Virus record (IMG/VR): IMGVR_UViG_3300016457_000538
Span: 1 to 26,652 of that record
Origin: a virus
Reading direction: 5' to 3' (one strand)
DNA: 26,652 nucleotides
Each line of letters begins with the position of its first letter. Within the stretch, counting starts at the first letter, position 1. The translations under genes and the position numbers were made by a program. The notes beneath the pieces were generated by a model. The model saw nothing but the letters and a program-made list of their open reading frames with translations. It searched no databases and was not told the origin of the DNA. Shown one piece after another: positions 1 to 4,971 of the stretch.

Positions 1-44
1 AAACGAAGGCGTCGGGTCACGCCAATCCTATATGCACAGTAAAG

Positions 45-104
45 GACTAACAAGCTCAATCCAGCCGACTCTAAAAAGTAGAGCGGCTGATTAGGGCGTT
101 ATGT
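45..104 (+). repeat. attC-like recombination site 1
   Basis: This imperfect palindrome has an inverse-core-like ACTAAC at 46-51 and a core GTTATGT at 98-104. The inner arms CAGCCG and CGGCTG pair around a short A-rich loop. Folding the arms leaves an unpaired C in one of them, like the extrahelical bases of attC sites. The GCTGAT...GTTATG spacing matches the 3' half of the other sites in this array. The integron identity is inferred from this layout; recombination was not tested. Confidence 0.72.
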
Positions 105-313
105 GCTTGATGGGGGGGTGGCAAATGCCGTACTGGCAAATGTCGGACTGGGGAACGACAAACTTACAAGAAAACCGGTCACTGTTGTTTGGGAGTCCTG
201 TACCTGGGAACAAGATGCGGTCGCGCCGCTATTACCTTGCCCCTCACCATGAAGCACATAAGGGCTATCCAGCCGGCCTCGGTAACTTTGGCGGCTGATC
301 AGCTACGTTATGC
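98..313 (+). other. Gene cassette without a convincing gene
   Basis: This is the interval between the cores of attC-like sites 1 and 2, about 210 bp. A 65-codon frame (101-298) opens with the ATG inside the GTTATG core and closes inside the next attC. It has no ribosome binding site, is rich in Trp and Met, and part of it comes from a degenerate local repeat (tggcaaatgccgt / tggcaaatgtcgg). I regard this as a non-coding or decayed cassette. Together with bases 1-97 and the leader to 388 it accounts for the first ~390 bases, where I see no well-supported gene. Confidence 0.45.
255..313 (+). repeat. attC-like recombination site 2
   Basis: The arms GCACATAAGG...CCAGCCG and CGGCTGATCAGCTACGTTATGC are complementary apart from a few bulges, around a roughly 15-nt centre. 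The core GTTATGC is at 307-313 and an inverse-core-like ACATAAG lies in the left arm. The inner stem CAGCCG/CGGCTG is shared with site 1, so the two sites are related. Orientation places the cassette it closes to the left. Confidence 0.75.
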
Positions 314-388
314 TTTGGAGGAAGATGGTTGAAATACACGTAATGAATGAAACACGGCATTAAAAAGTTGGCGAAATAGGAGGTTATT

Positions 389-598
389 TTGGGAACAAAA
401 TTGACCGAGATTGAAATTCTTAAAGAAGCATTACGGACTGCAATATTGAACACAAATAGAGTAAGTGACAGATGTATTGACTATGATCCAGCCGGATCAA
501 CTTACGAGATTGATTGGACAAACGAAGTCAAAGAATGGGCAAAATTGTGTGACTTAGACTTAGAGAAACATGACCCTGTTTTACATAGACGCATATGA
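389..598 (+). CDS. Cassette-encoded small hypothetical protein (69 aa)
   Basis: I do not recognise this family. The start is TTG, chosen because a full AGGAGG Shine-Dalgarno (378-383) lies 5 nt upstream. The protein is soluble and acidic, with a Trp-containing stretch (EIDWTNEVKEWAKLCD) and no signal peptide or membrane segment. It is the first ORF after attC-like site 2, as expected for a cassette gene read from the left. No attC is visible between it and the next ORF, so this may be a two-gene cassette. The composition is ordinary for coding DNA. Confidence 0.7.
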   Translation: MGTKLTEIEILKEALRTAILNTNRVSDRCIDYDPAGSTYEIDWTNEVKEWAKLCDLDLEKHDPVLHRRI

Positions 599-618
599 CC
601 AACCAGCGAGGTGAGCAA

Positions 619-666
619 ATGGAAAACACATGGCCTGAAGGAAGGAGGCATGTGATGTGTCAGTAA
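619..666 (+). CDS. Possible 15-codon ORF between two cassette genes
   Basis: An ATG preceded by GAGGTGAG opens a 15-residue frame ending in TAA. It sits in the 116-nt gap between the two ORFs of the second cassette. No similarity is recognised. It could be a leader peptide or chance; the rest of the gap shows no attC-like palindrome. Confidence 0.2.
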   Translation: MENTWPEGRRHVMCQ

Positions 667-714
667 CAATTTATAATCAAAAAGGGAAAGGCCATTTGGG
701 AGGTAGAGGTAATT

Positions 715-963
715 ATGAGAAAAGAATTAGATATAAAAAATAGGCTTGAGGCGGAAAGTTTGAACTTATCAACAAGAGCTGTACTTTATGAATGTGCTGG
801 TGATTATGAGCGTGGTTGGGTCGCTGCGTTAAAGTGGGTGCTGGTTGACAACGGCACCTCCGAACAAGCCGTTCAAACGGAGTACTGTCCCCATTGTGGT
901 GGGCATCTGTCTCACGGTAAATGTTGGGACTGTATTGGCGATGGTTCTAATCGCACCGCTTAA
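715..963 (+). CDS. Cassette-encoded small zinc-ribbon-like protein (82 aa)
   Basis: The function is unknown. The C-terminal third carries CPHC and CWDC pairs separated by a short basic/Gly segment, the layout of a treble-clef or zinc-ribbon knuckle, so metal binding is likely. The N-terminal half is predicted helical. The start is supported by GGGAGG about 11 nt upstream and a second GAGG at closer spacing. The stop codon TAA is embedded in the GCTTAAC box of the following attC-like 3' half, a usual arrangement for integron cassette genes. Confidence 0.7.
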   Translation: MRKELDIKNRLEAESLNLSTRAVLYECAGDYERGWVAALKWVLVDNGTSEQAVQTEYCPHCGGHLSHGKCWDCIGDGSNRTA

Positions 964-977
964 CTAAATCGTTATGC
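955..977 (+). repeat. attC-like 3' half, site 3
   Basis: The sequence CCGCTTAACTAAATCGTTATGC closely follows the classic attC 3' arm (GCTTAACTCAAGCGTTAG-type), with core GTTATGC at 971-977. I could not place a convincing left arm, which would lie inside the preceding gene, so only the 3' half is annotated. Confidence 0.55.
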
Positions 978-999
978 AACAACCAGAAAGGAGCACACA

Positions 1000-1233
1000 A
1001 TGAAGTATAAGATTGAATATTTGAACTGTGGGAAAGCGTCAAGAAGTTGGATAATCGAAATCCAGGCACGATTCCCAACCAAGCGCCAATGTACTTGGGA
1101 AACGGCAGCATGGAACAGCGAAGGCTTGTGTCTCGGGCAGTCTCTTATCTGGTCCATTATTAAATTCTGGTGGATAGTGCGCAAGAAAATCAAGGCCCGC
1201 CAGGAATTGCCGGGAGAATTTGAACTGGCATAA
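1000..1233 (+). CDS. Cassette-encoded small hypothetical protein (77 aa)
   Basis: An AGAAAGGAG ribosome site lies about 9 nt before the ATG. The protein is basic and Trp-rich (KYKIEYLNCG..., IIKFWWIVRKKIKARQ) and is not recognised. A short hydrophobic stretch (SLIWSIIKFWWIV) might touch a membrane, but no signal peptide is seen. The stop codon lies inside the GGCATAACC inverse core of the next attC-like site. Frame, start and position fit a cassette gene; the function is open. Confidence 0.65.
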   Translation: MKYKIEYLNCGKASRSWIIEIQARFPTKRQCTWETAAWNSEGLCLGQSLIWSIIKFWWIVRKKIKARQELPGEFELA

Positions 1234-1308
1234 CCAATCAATAAACCAGACAGGCGCATAAAGCCGCGCCTGCTGGTTATTTTAACCGTTGCTAATCAAC
1301 TGTTATAA
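1227..1308 (+). repeat. attC-like recombination site 4
   Basis: The left arm GGCATAACC...AATAAACCAGACAGGCGC pairs with GCGCCTGCTGGTTATT in the right arm. Two A residues remain unpaired in the left arm, resembling attC extrahelical bases. Two core positions are possible: GTTGCTA at 1288-1294, which fits the fold, or GTTATAA at 1302-1308, which fits the GCTAATCAA box spacing of the sister sites. This is the best-paired palindrome of the array. Confidence 0.75.
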
Positions 1309-1327
1309 TGCTTGAGGAATTTAAATT

Positions 1328-1534
1328 ATGGGTTGGTCAAAATCAGATTATAAAGGAAAGGTTTGCTGGGAACAAAATGGGCAACGAGTGTTTGATACGG
1401 CAGATATTGAAAAATTAGAAAACTCCTTGTTGAGCCCACCATTATTTGAATATAATATTGGCAGAGGTATAAGATGTGTTCTTTTTCTTTTGGGTGTTTT
1501 TATAGGAGCAATAATAGGCATCGCATTACAATAA
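1328..1534 (+). CDS. Cassette-encoded protein with C-terminal membrane anchor (68 aa)
   Basis: The ATG follows GAGGAATTTAAATT, an acceptable ribosome site. Residues 1-45 are soluble (GWSKSDYKGKVCWEQNGQ...). The last ~20 residues (CVLFLLGVFIGAIIGIALQ) form one strong transmembrane helix with a GxxxG-like pattern, giving a tail-anchored topology. It lies alone between attC-like sites 4 and 5, so it is a one-gene cassette. The function is not recognised. Confidence 0.72.
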   Translation: MGWSKSDYKGKVCWEQNGQRVFDTADIEKLENSLLSPPLFEYNIGRGIRCVLFLLGVFIGAIIGIALQ

Positions 1535-1578
1535 GTCATTGCAAGCGGAAAACCGCCTGCTTAACTTAACCGTTATTA
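1528..1578 (+). repeat. attC-like recombination site 5
   Basis: The arms ACAATAAG...GCAAGCGG and CCGCCTGCTTAACTTAACCGTTATTA pair around an AAAA loop, with core GTTATTA at 1572-1578 and a CTGCTTAAC box. It is about 51 bp, short but within the range seen for attC sites. It overlaps the 3' end of the preceding gene. Confidence 0.72.
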
Positions 1579-1598
1579 TCTAAGGGAGGACCCAAATT

Positions 1599-1781
1599 AT
1601 GGGATTTTTTGGTAAAATATTACAAGAGACGATAGACGTTGCAACAACTCCTATTGATGTCATCAAAGATGTTGCAACGATTGGCGGATATCTTACTGAT
1701 GAGGATGAGCCATACACAGTACAAAAAGCAAAGAAATTAGCAAAAAGATTTGAGGAAATTTACGAGTCTTTAGACGAATAA
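1599..1781 (+). CDS. Cassette-encoded small hypothetical protein (60 aa)
   Basis: A strong AAGGGAGG site lies about 8 nt upstream of the ATG. The protein starts with an amphipathic helix (GFFGKILQETIDVATTPIDV), continues through a Gly turn (TIGGYLTDEDEPYT), and ends with a charged helix (KKLAKRFEEIYESLDE). The pattern recalls small uncharacterised proteins found on mobile DNA; I cannot name a function. It directly follows attC-like site 5 and is the most gene-like ORF of the array. Confidence 0.75.
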   Translation: MGFFGKILQETIDVATTPIDVIKDVATIGGYLTDEDEPYTVQKAKKLAKRFEEIYESLDE

Positions 1782-1782
1782 A

Positions 1783-1811
1783 GAATGCCGCTTAACCAAA
1801 GCCATGCATTC
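1783..1811 (+). repeat. Degenerate attC-like 3' half, site 6
   Basis: CCGCTTAACCAAAGCCATGC matches sites 3 and 5 except that the core GTT is GCC, so the G/TT cleavage point is lost. A perfect GAATGC...GCATTC inverted repeat brackets it (1783-1788 and 1806-1811). I infer a decayed or fused cassette junction. Confidence 0.4.
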
Positions 1812-1865
1812 GGACGGGCAGATTTGCTAAGAAAATTGCTTGAATTTAAAAAGAGGAAGTGAAAC

Positions 1866-2018
1866 TTGGATAAATTTTTAGAGTTTCGAGAATTTGTGAA
1901 GTCAAAGCCTGATTCAGACTTTGCACAAGAATTCGTGCTTGACCTTGTGAATGAAGTAATCAAGCTAAAAATCCTCCATGAAGGCTTGATAGATCCATTT
2001 GACGAAGCCAATGACTAA
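1866..2018 (+). CDS. Small hypothetical protein at the end of the cassette array (50 aa)
   Basis: A TTG start follows AAGAGGAAGTG (GAGG about 10 nt upstream). The 50-residue product is acidic and helical (DKFLEFREFVKSKPDSDF, VNEVIKLKILHEGLIDPFDE) and is not recognised. It is the last plus-strand gene; its stop lies 27 nt from the stop of the convergent phage operon. It is too regular in helical periodicity to be a random frame, but its role is unknown. Confidence 0.6.
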   Translation: MDKFLEFREFVKSKPDSDFAQEFVLDLVNEVIKLKILHEGLIDPFDEAND

Positions 2019-2044
2019 AACCAGGCAGTCCATAAGAGTACCGA

Positions 2045-2206
2045 CTAACCCTTCTTCCGCCCCATAGCTATTCCTGCCAGCACATATAAGGCTTTCTCGA
2101 TTACTCCACTTGCTTCTGAAGTAAGTGGCGCCAATATAGCTATTATGCAGATTGAAAATACTGCCACAATTACCAAGTCCTTGTCATCATAGTCTGTAAG
2201 TTTCAT
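2045..2206 (-). CDS. Small single-helix membrane protein, end of lysis module (53 aa)
   Basis: An ATG opens a 53-residue frame starting MKLTDYDDKD. A hydrophobic helix follows (LVIVAVFSICIIAILAPL, residues 11-28), then a second weak hydrophobic segment (ALYVLAGIAMG) and a basic tail RKKG. The ATG is one base downstream of the stop of the PLA2-like gene, so it is translationally coupled. Position and topology suggest a lysis accessory or small holin/antiholin, but this is inference. It is the last gene of the phage-like operon. Confidence 0.6.
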   Translation of the reverse strand: MKLTDYDDKDLVIVAVFSICIIAILAPLTSEASGVIEKALYVLAGIAMGRKKG

Positions 2207-2207
2207 G

Positions 2208-2579
2208 TCAATCCTCGTTACCAAAAGAGCTGTCCCCGCCCCTACTAACTGCTATGTAATAAGTTATGGCACGGTACAAAGCTGGTTCATCAAAAAGGTT
2301 ATCCTCTTTCTCTACGATTGAAATCATGTTAAACAGGAATAGCCTGTCAGCAAATATCTTATCTTCCCGGTCTCCCCCTATTTCATACATGAAGTCATGC
2401 ACTTGGCAGGCTTTAACCACATTCTGCCCCCATAAGGTGTCAGGGACTAACCAGTCCCCTATTTTCCCAGGACCTCAACCGTATTCATCAAGGCGCTCCT
2501 GCGGAAGAAGAAAGAAAGAAGGTGGGGCTAATATCTCCCCGAACTGCTCTAACTTAACCAATCTGCTAATGAAATCCAT
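2208..2579 (-). pseudogene. Phospholipase A2-like protein with in-frame TGA (possible selenoprotein or nonsense mutant)
   Basis: The frame from ATG 2579 (AGAGGGAT ribosome site) runs 123 codons to TGA at 2208-2210, interrupted once by TGA at codon 35 (2475-2477). Around it the protein reads DEYG-[TGA]-GPGKIGDWLVPDTLW, followed by KACQVHDFMY with the His61-Asp62 pair. Small PLA2-fold proteins of phages, as I recall them, have NGCGP at this point, so TGA replaces the calcium-loop cysteine. Coding character is equally good on both sides. A restart at GTG 2420 would keep the HD pair but lose the loop and has only a weak ribosome site. A 6-bp GC/AU stem with loop GGUU starts 16 nt after the TGA. 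The alternatives are selenocysteine insertion, a recent nonsense mutation, or a sequence error. Likely role: membrane or lipid hydrolysis during lysis, inferred from the neighbouring endolysin and holin-like genes. Confidence 0.6.
2441..2458 (-). promoter_or_regulatory. SECIS-like hairpin downstream of the in-frame TGA
   Basis: On the minus-strand RNA, AGGGGACU-GGUU-AGUCCCU folds into six Watson-Crick pairs (GGGACU/AGUCCC) plus an outer G-U or bulged A-U pair, with a 4-nt GGUU loop. The loop begins 22 nt after the TGA. Bacterial SECIS elements, as I recall them, need a stem-loop at about this distance with G among the first loop bases. The element is short, and chance cannot be excluded. Confidence 0.35.
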
Positions 2580-2583
2580 TTGT

Positions 2584-2655
2584 TCATCCCTCTAAGAAAT
2601 GCAGGGTGAGCTTAACTTCCTCTCCTTTTATGATAGGGTTGATTCCCCTTCTCAT
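2584..2655 (-). CDS. Small ORF coupled to the PLA2-like gene (23 aa)
   Basis: An ATG follows CAGGAG by 4 nt and opens a 23-residue frame (MRRGINPIIKGEEVKLTL...) ending 4 nt before the PLA2-like start. It overlaps as ATGA the end of a 32-codon frame that starts at 2750 without a good ribosome site. No family is recognised. The Shine-Dalgarno lies in the 3' arm of a 9-bp inverted repeat, so translation may be controlled by that fold. It could be the tail of a degraded gene. Confidence 0.35.
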   Translation of the reverse strand: MRRGINPIIKGEEVKLTLHFLEG

Positions 2656-2660
2656 CTGAC

Positions 2661-2695
2661 TCCTGATACCTGAATCCTGCGGTGTCGTATCAGGA
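2661..2695 (-). repeat. 9-bp inverted repeat upstream of the lysis-end genes
   Basis: TCCTGATAC (2661-2669) and GTATCAGGA (2687-2695) are perfect inverted copies separated by 17 nt. On the minus-strand RNA the second arm contains the CAGGA of the ribosome site of the 23-codon ORF, so folding would sequester it. No T-run follows, so it is not a standard terminator. Confidence 0.5.
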
Positions 2696-2782
2696 CGTGC
2701 CCAGGATTAGATTTGGCCAAGCGGGAGCAGTCATCTGTTAATCCCTGCATTATTCTATTCTTAAATAAGTTGTTTCTATGTA

Positions 2783-3079
2783 TTATTTCGGGTCATACTC
2801 CACATGAAAAATGTCTCGTTCATCATCATATTCTACTACGTCAAAACCCTTTCCAACAGCATTCTTAATAAACTCTTTAAGCATTCCCTGCCTCTTAAAA
2901 TCGAAGGCTTTCCCGTCGTAATGAAAACTCCCAGGGCTATGATTCCCTTCCATTAGCGAAGTAACAAAGAAATCTAAATTATGACTGAAATATAATTTAG
3001 CTACATGCCCAAAAGCTTTACGGGTATGTTGGCTTAGTCTTCCCTTCACTCCCTGTTTTATCCATACCGTGTTCATCAA
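2783..3079 (-). CDS. M15-type peptidase endolysin
   Basis: The protein probably cleaves peptidoglycan peptide bonds as the phage lysin. The core reads EGNHSPGSFHYDGKAFDF: His53 and Asp60 form the HxxxxxxD zinc-site pattern of M15/DD-peptidase folds (HYDGKAFD), and His92 in DIFHVEYD would be the third ligand. At 98 residues it is a minimal catalytic domain with no cell-wall binding domain and no signal peptide, so it would need the holin-like neighbour for release. The N-terminus overlaps the upstream gene by 62 nt. I keep the ATG at 3079 because VWIKQGVKGRLSQHTRKAFG reads as a continuous part of the domain. Confidence 0.8.
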   Translation of the reverse strand: MMNTVWIKQGVKGRLSQHTRKAFGHVAKLYFSHNLDFFVTSLMEGNHSPGSFHYDGKAFDFKRQGMLKEFIKNAVGKGFDVVEYDDERDIFHVEYDPK

Positions 3080-3224
3080 GTAGTTCCTCCGAATAGGCTG
3101 TAACGGCTGTCTCTATCAATCTAAGGTATTGCCTGACCTCCCTCATGCAACCCTCTATTGCGGTCGTTGCGTTTCTAACAGCATGCCATAGATACTTCAA
3201 ATCCTTCAATTCCTGCTCTGTCAT
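3018..3224 (-). CDS. Helical lysis-module protein of unknown function (68 aa)
   Basis: The frame begins MTEQELKDLKYLWHAVRNAT and is predicted almost entirely helical. Its ATG overlaps the stop of the holin-like gene (ATGA), and its end overlaps the endolysin gene by 62 nt. There is no signal peptide or membrane segment. The place between a holin-like gene and an endolysin suggests a spanin-like or lysis-timing role, but no lipobox or anchor is present. Function unassigned. Confidence 0.6.
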   Translation of the reverse strand: MTEQELKDLKYLWHAVRNATTAIEGCMREVRQYLRLIETAVTAYSEELLDEHGMDKTGSEGKTKPTYP

Positions 3225-3538
3225 TCCGGCACCTCAGCATTTACGCTCCTGGCGATATTAATCATCAGCTTCCGTTGATAAACTTGTTCCACTTTGACAT
3301 CAGCTAATTTCTCGGCAAGATTATTAGATATAACCTCACACATTTCCTTGTCTGTCTTCTTATCCCATAACTCCGAAATGGCTTCTTTGCTTTCGTCGCT
3401 TGACAGCTTAGTCCTGCTGTTACCGTTCTTTTTTGAGTTGGGCAACAAAAACCTTTTAATCCCCATAGCACCACCTCCAATAACTACAAGCGCTCCTATC
3501 CCGAAATTGACTATCTCCGCTGTTGTCATAGATTCCAT
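3221..3538 (-). CDS. Holin-like single-span membrane protein (105 aa)
   Basis: Residues 8-30 (EIVNFGIGALVVIGGGAMGI) form one transmembrane helix, followed by a basic KRFLLPNSKKNGNSR segment and a charged helical cytoplasmic domain. This N-out, single-span layout with a long soluble tail is common in phage proteins annotated as holins or lysis accessory proteins. A TTGGAG site lies 8 nt before the ATG. The stop overlaps the next start as ATGA. Holin identity rests on topology and place beside the endolysin. Confidence 0.6.
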   Translation of the reverse strand: MESMTTAEIVNFGIGALVVIGGGAMGIKRFLLPNSKKNGNSRTKLSSDESKEAISELWDKKTDKEMCEVISNNLAEKLADVKVEQVYQRKLMINIARSVNAEVPE

Positions 3539-3580
3539 TTTACATCTCCAAGTTAGAGTTAGGTTGCTTCAATTATTGCT

Positions 3581-4162
3581 TTAAAAATCGGATCCATATT
3601 TCCGGCTAAGTGGCAGGTTATCGTAATACGATGTCATTTCGTGTTTCAGGGTGCCTATGGTTTCCGGCAGTTTGTTTTTCAAACGCTCAAGCTGATATAT
3701 TCCTTTAATATCGGGGATAAGATCATCCATTAATTTAGCCGCTTCCGCATCGTCTGTTTTAGTAGCCAGAATCAACAGACAGAGCAGTTTATACGCATCA
3801 GCCAACTGGTCCTGTGGATCTCCGATTTCTTTTTTAAGTTTTGCCCTGAGTCGATTCTTGTTTAACAGGGCTTCCTCGTTTGCCACGTCTTCAGAGGTCT
3901 TGAGGCGTATAGTCCCATTTTCGTTAATCAATGATTTGCGGTCCCGGTAGGACATTGCAATAAGCTGGGCACCCGGTACTTTGATAGCATGCAGGGTCAT
4001 ATCCGGCGCAACCCAGATTTCAGCAAGGTCGGCTAAATCAACCAGCTTTTTTCCATCCCACCGAAGGCGTTCAAGACCAACGCCTTTAGGGAGAGAGCCA
4101 ATTTCGGTATCTCCATTTGGGGTAATGTTTGTTATTATGTCGTCTTGGATTATTGCTTTCAT
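3581..4162 (-). CDS. Phage tail-fibre-region protein, function unknown (193 aa)
   Basis: The N-terminus (MKAIIQDDIITNI...GSLPKGVGLERLRWDGKKLVDL) is a beta-rich head like small proteins encoded after phage fibres. From residue ~85 it becomes helical and charged (NEEALLNKNRLRAKLKKEIGD...). It lies 4 nt after the fibre gene and before the lysis module, the usual position of a fibre chaperone or assembly protein, but no known motif confirms this. No signal peptide or membrane segment is present. Confidence 0.6.
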   Translation of the reverse strand: MKAIIQDDIITNITPNGDTEIGSLPKGVGLERLRWDGKKLVDLADLAEIWVAPDMTLHAIKVPGAQLIAMSYRDRKSLINENGTIRLKTSEDVANEEALLNKNRLRAKLKKEIGDPQDQLADAYKLLCLLILATKTDDAEAAKLMDDLIPDIKGIYQLERLKNKLPETIGTLKHEMTSYYDNLPLSRKYGSDF

Positions 4163-4166
4163 TTTT

Positions 4167-4961
4167 TTAGGCTTGCTTGTAGACTATTGTATAGCCCTTC
4201 ATGTGTGCGCCACCTCTGCCAATCTCCTCTTTCAGTTGAATCGCCATTGTGTACCAACCGCTTTTTGCCGACACATTAAGAATGGACTCAGATGTCCAGG
4301 CATATGAACTTTCGTGCACATCAACGGTAGAACTATTGCTCCCACCAATAACAAATCTCGCATAGACTCGATATCCAGGTGTCTCAGAGACAAGGTTTGC
4401 TACCATAGCTAAAACTTCTGCATTCGCAGGGATATAGATTCTGTGGTTTAATACAGTGACCCAGTCTGTTCCTGTCATACTCACCACTGGACTTGCATCT
4501 GACGCCGATACCAAATTAACGGAATAAGACTCAATATTTCCAAGGTCATGTGAAATCGAACCTATTGCAGAATCAAGGGCTCCTGCCTTATTATCCAAAC
4601 CTTTCAGATGCGCCGAAAGGTCGTTCACGTCAGAAGTTTCCGCCACATCAGTCGGCGTATAATTTGACGGATTCCAGTCAATATCAATTTTATCCCCATC
4701 AAGGTATGCACCGTCCGTAAAGTCCTGTCCACAGGGCTTATCGTTCGCAAGATCCCATATAGATAACCATGCTGAATTTGCTTCGTTCCGAACTTTCAGG
4801 ATATGATTTGTCGTATCAACCCAAAGCTGTCCAGCTACTATATTTGCTGGAGCTGAGGTTCCCTTAAATGTCGATTTGAGCACGGCAAAGTTATCCTTTA
4901 TCTGCTGCAAGTCGGTTGCTGCTACATGCCCTCCGCCATAAGTGTCATCATCCCATGCCAT
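4167..4961 (-). CDS. Tail fibre / receptor-binding candidate (264 aa)
   Basis: The first ~70 residues (MAWDDDTYGGGHVAATDLQQIKDN..., NIVAGQLWVDTTNHILKVRN) resemble the virion-attachment head of phage fibres, with the GQLWVDTT motif common in appendage proteins. A helical segment follows (LSAHLKGLDNKAGALDSAIG), probably a trimeric coiled coil. The C-terminal ~120 residues are beta-rich and end in YTIVYKQA, consistent with a jelly-roll-like tip. It follows the gpJ-like gene by 10 nt. The receptor-binding role is inferred from position and architecture. Confidence 0.68.
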   Translation of the reverse strand: MAWDDDTYGGGHVAATDLQQIKDNFAVLKSTFKGTSAPANIVAGQLWVDTTNHILKVRNEANSAWLSIWDLANDKPCGQDFTDGAYLDGDKIDIDWNPSNYTPTDVAETSDVNDLSAHLKGLDNKAGALDSAIGSISHDLGNIESYSVNLVSASDASPVVSMTGTDWVTVLNHRIYIPANAEVLAMVANLVSETPGYRVYARFVIGGSNSSTVDVHESSYAWTSESILNVSAKSGWYTMAIQLKEEIGRGGAHMKGYTIVYKQA

Positions 4962-4971
4962 TTTATTCCCC

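Noticed and set aside
101-298. 65-codon plus ORF in the first cassette
   Set aside because: No ribosome site, starts in the attC core and ends in the next attC, with odd Trp/Met-rich composition and an internal degenerate repeat; not annotated as a gene.
265-453. Minus-strand 62-codon ORF across attC-like site 2
   Set aside because: It is antisense to the attC palindrome and to the start of a better-supported plus-strand gene.
972-1259. Minus-strand 95-codon ORF
   Set aside because: Shadow of the plus cassette gene at 1000-1233, which has a good ribosome site and cassette-type position.
1760-2011. Minus-strand 83-codon ORF rich in Ser/Phe/Asn
   Set aside because: Antisense to the 50-codon cassette gene with its own ribosome site; low-complexity translation.
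2266-2595. Plus-strand 109-codon ORF over the PLA2-like gene
   Set aside because: Antisense to a frame with a PLA2 HD motif; Ser/Pro-rich shadow without a ribosome site.
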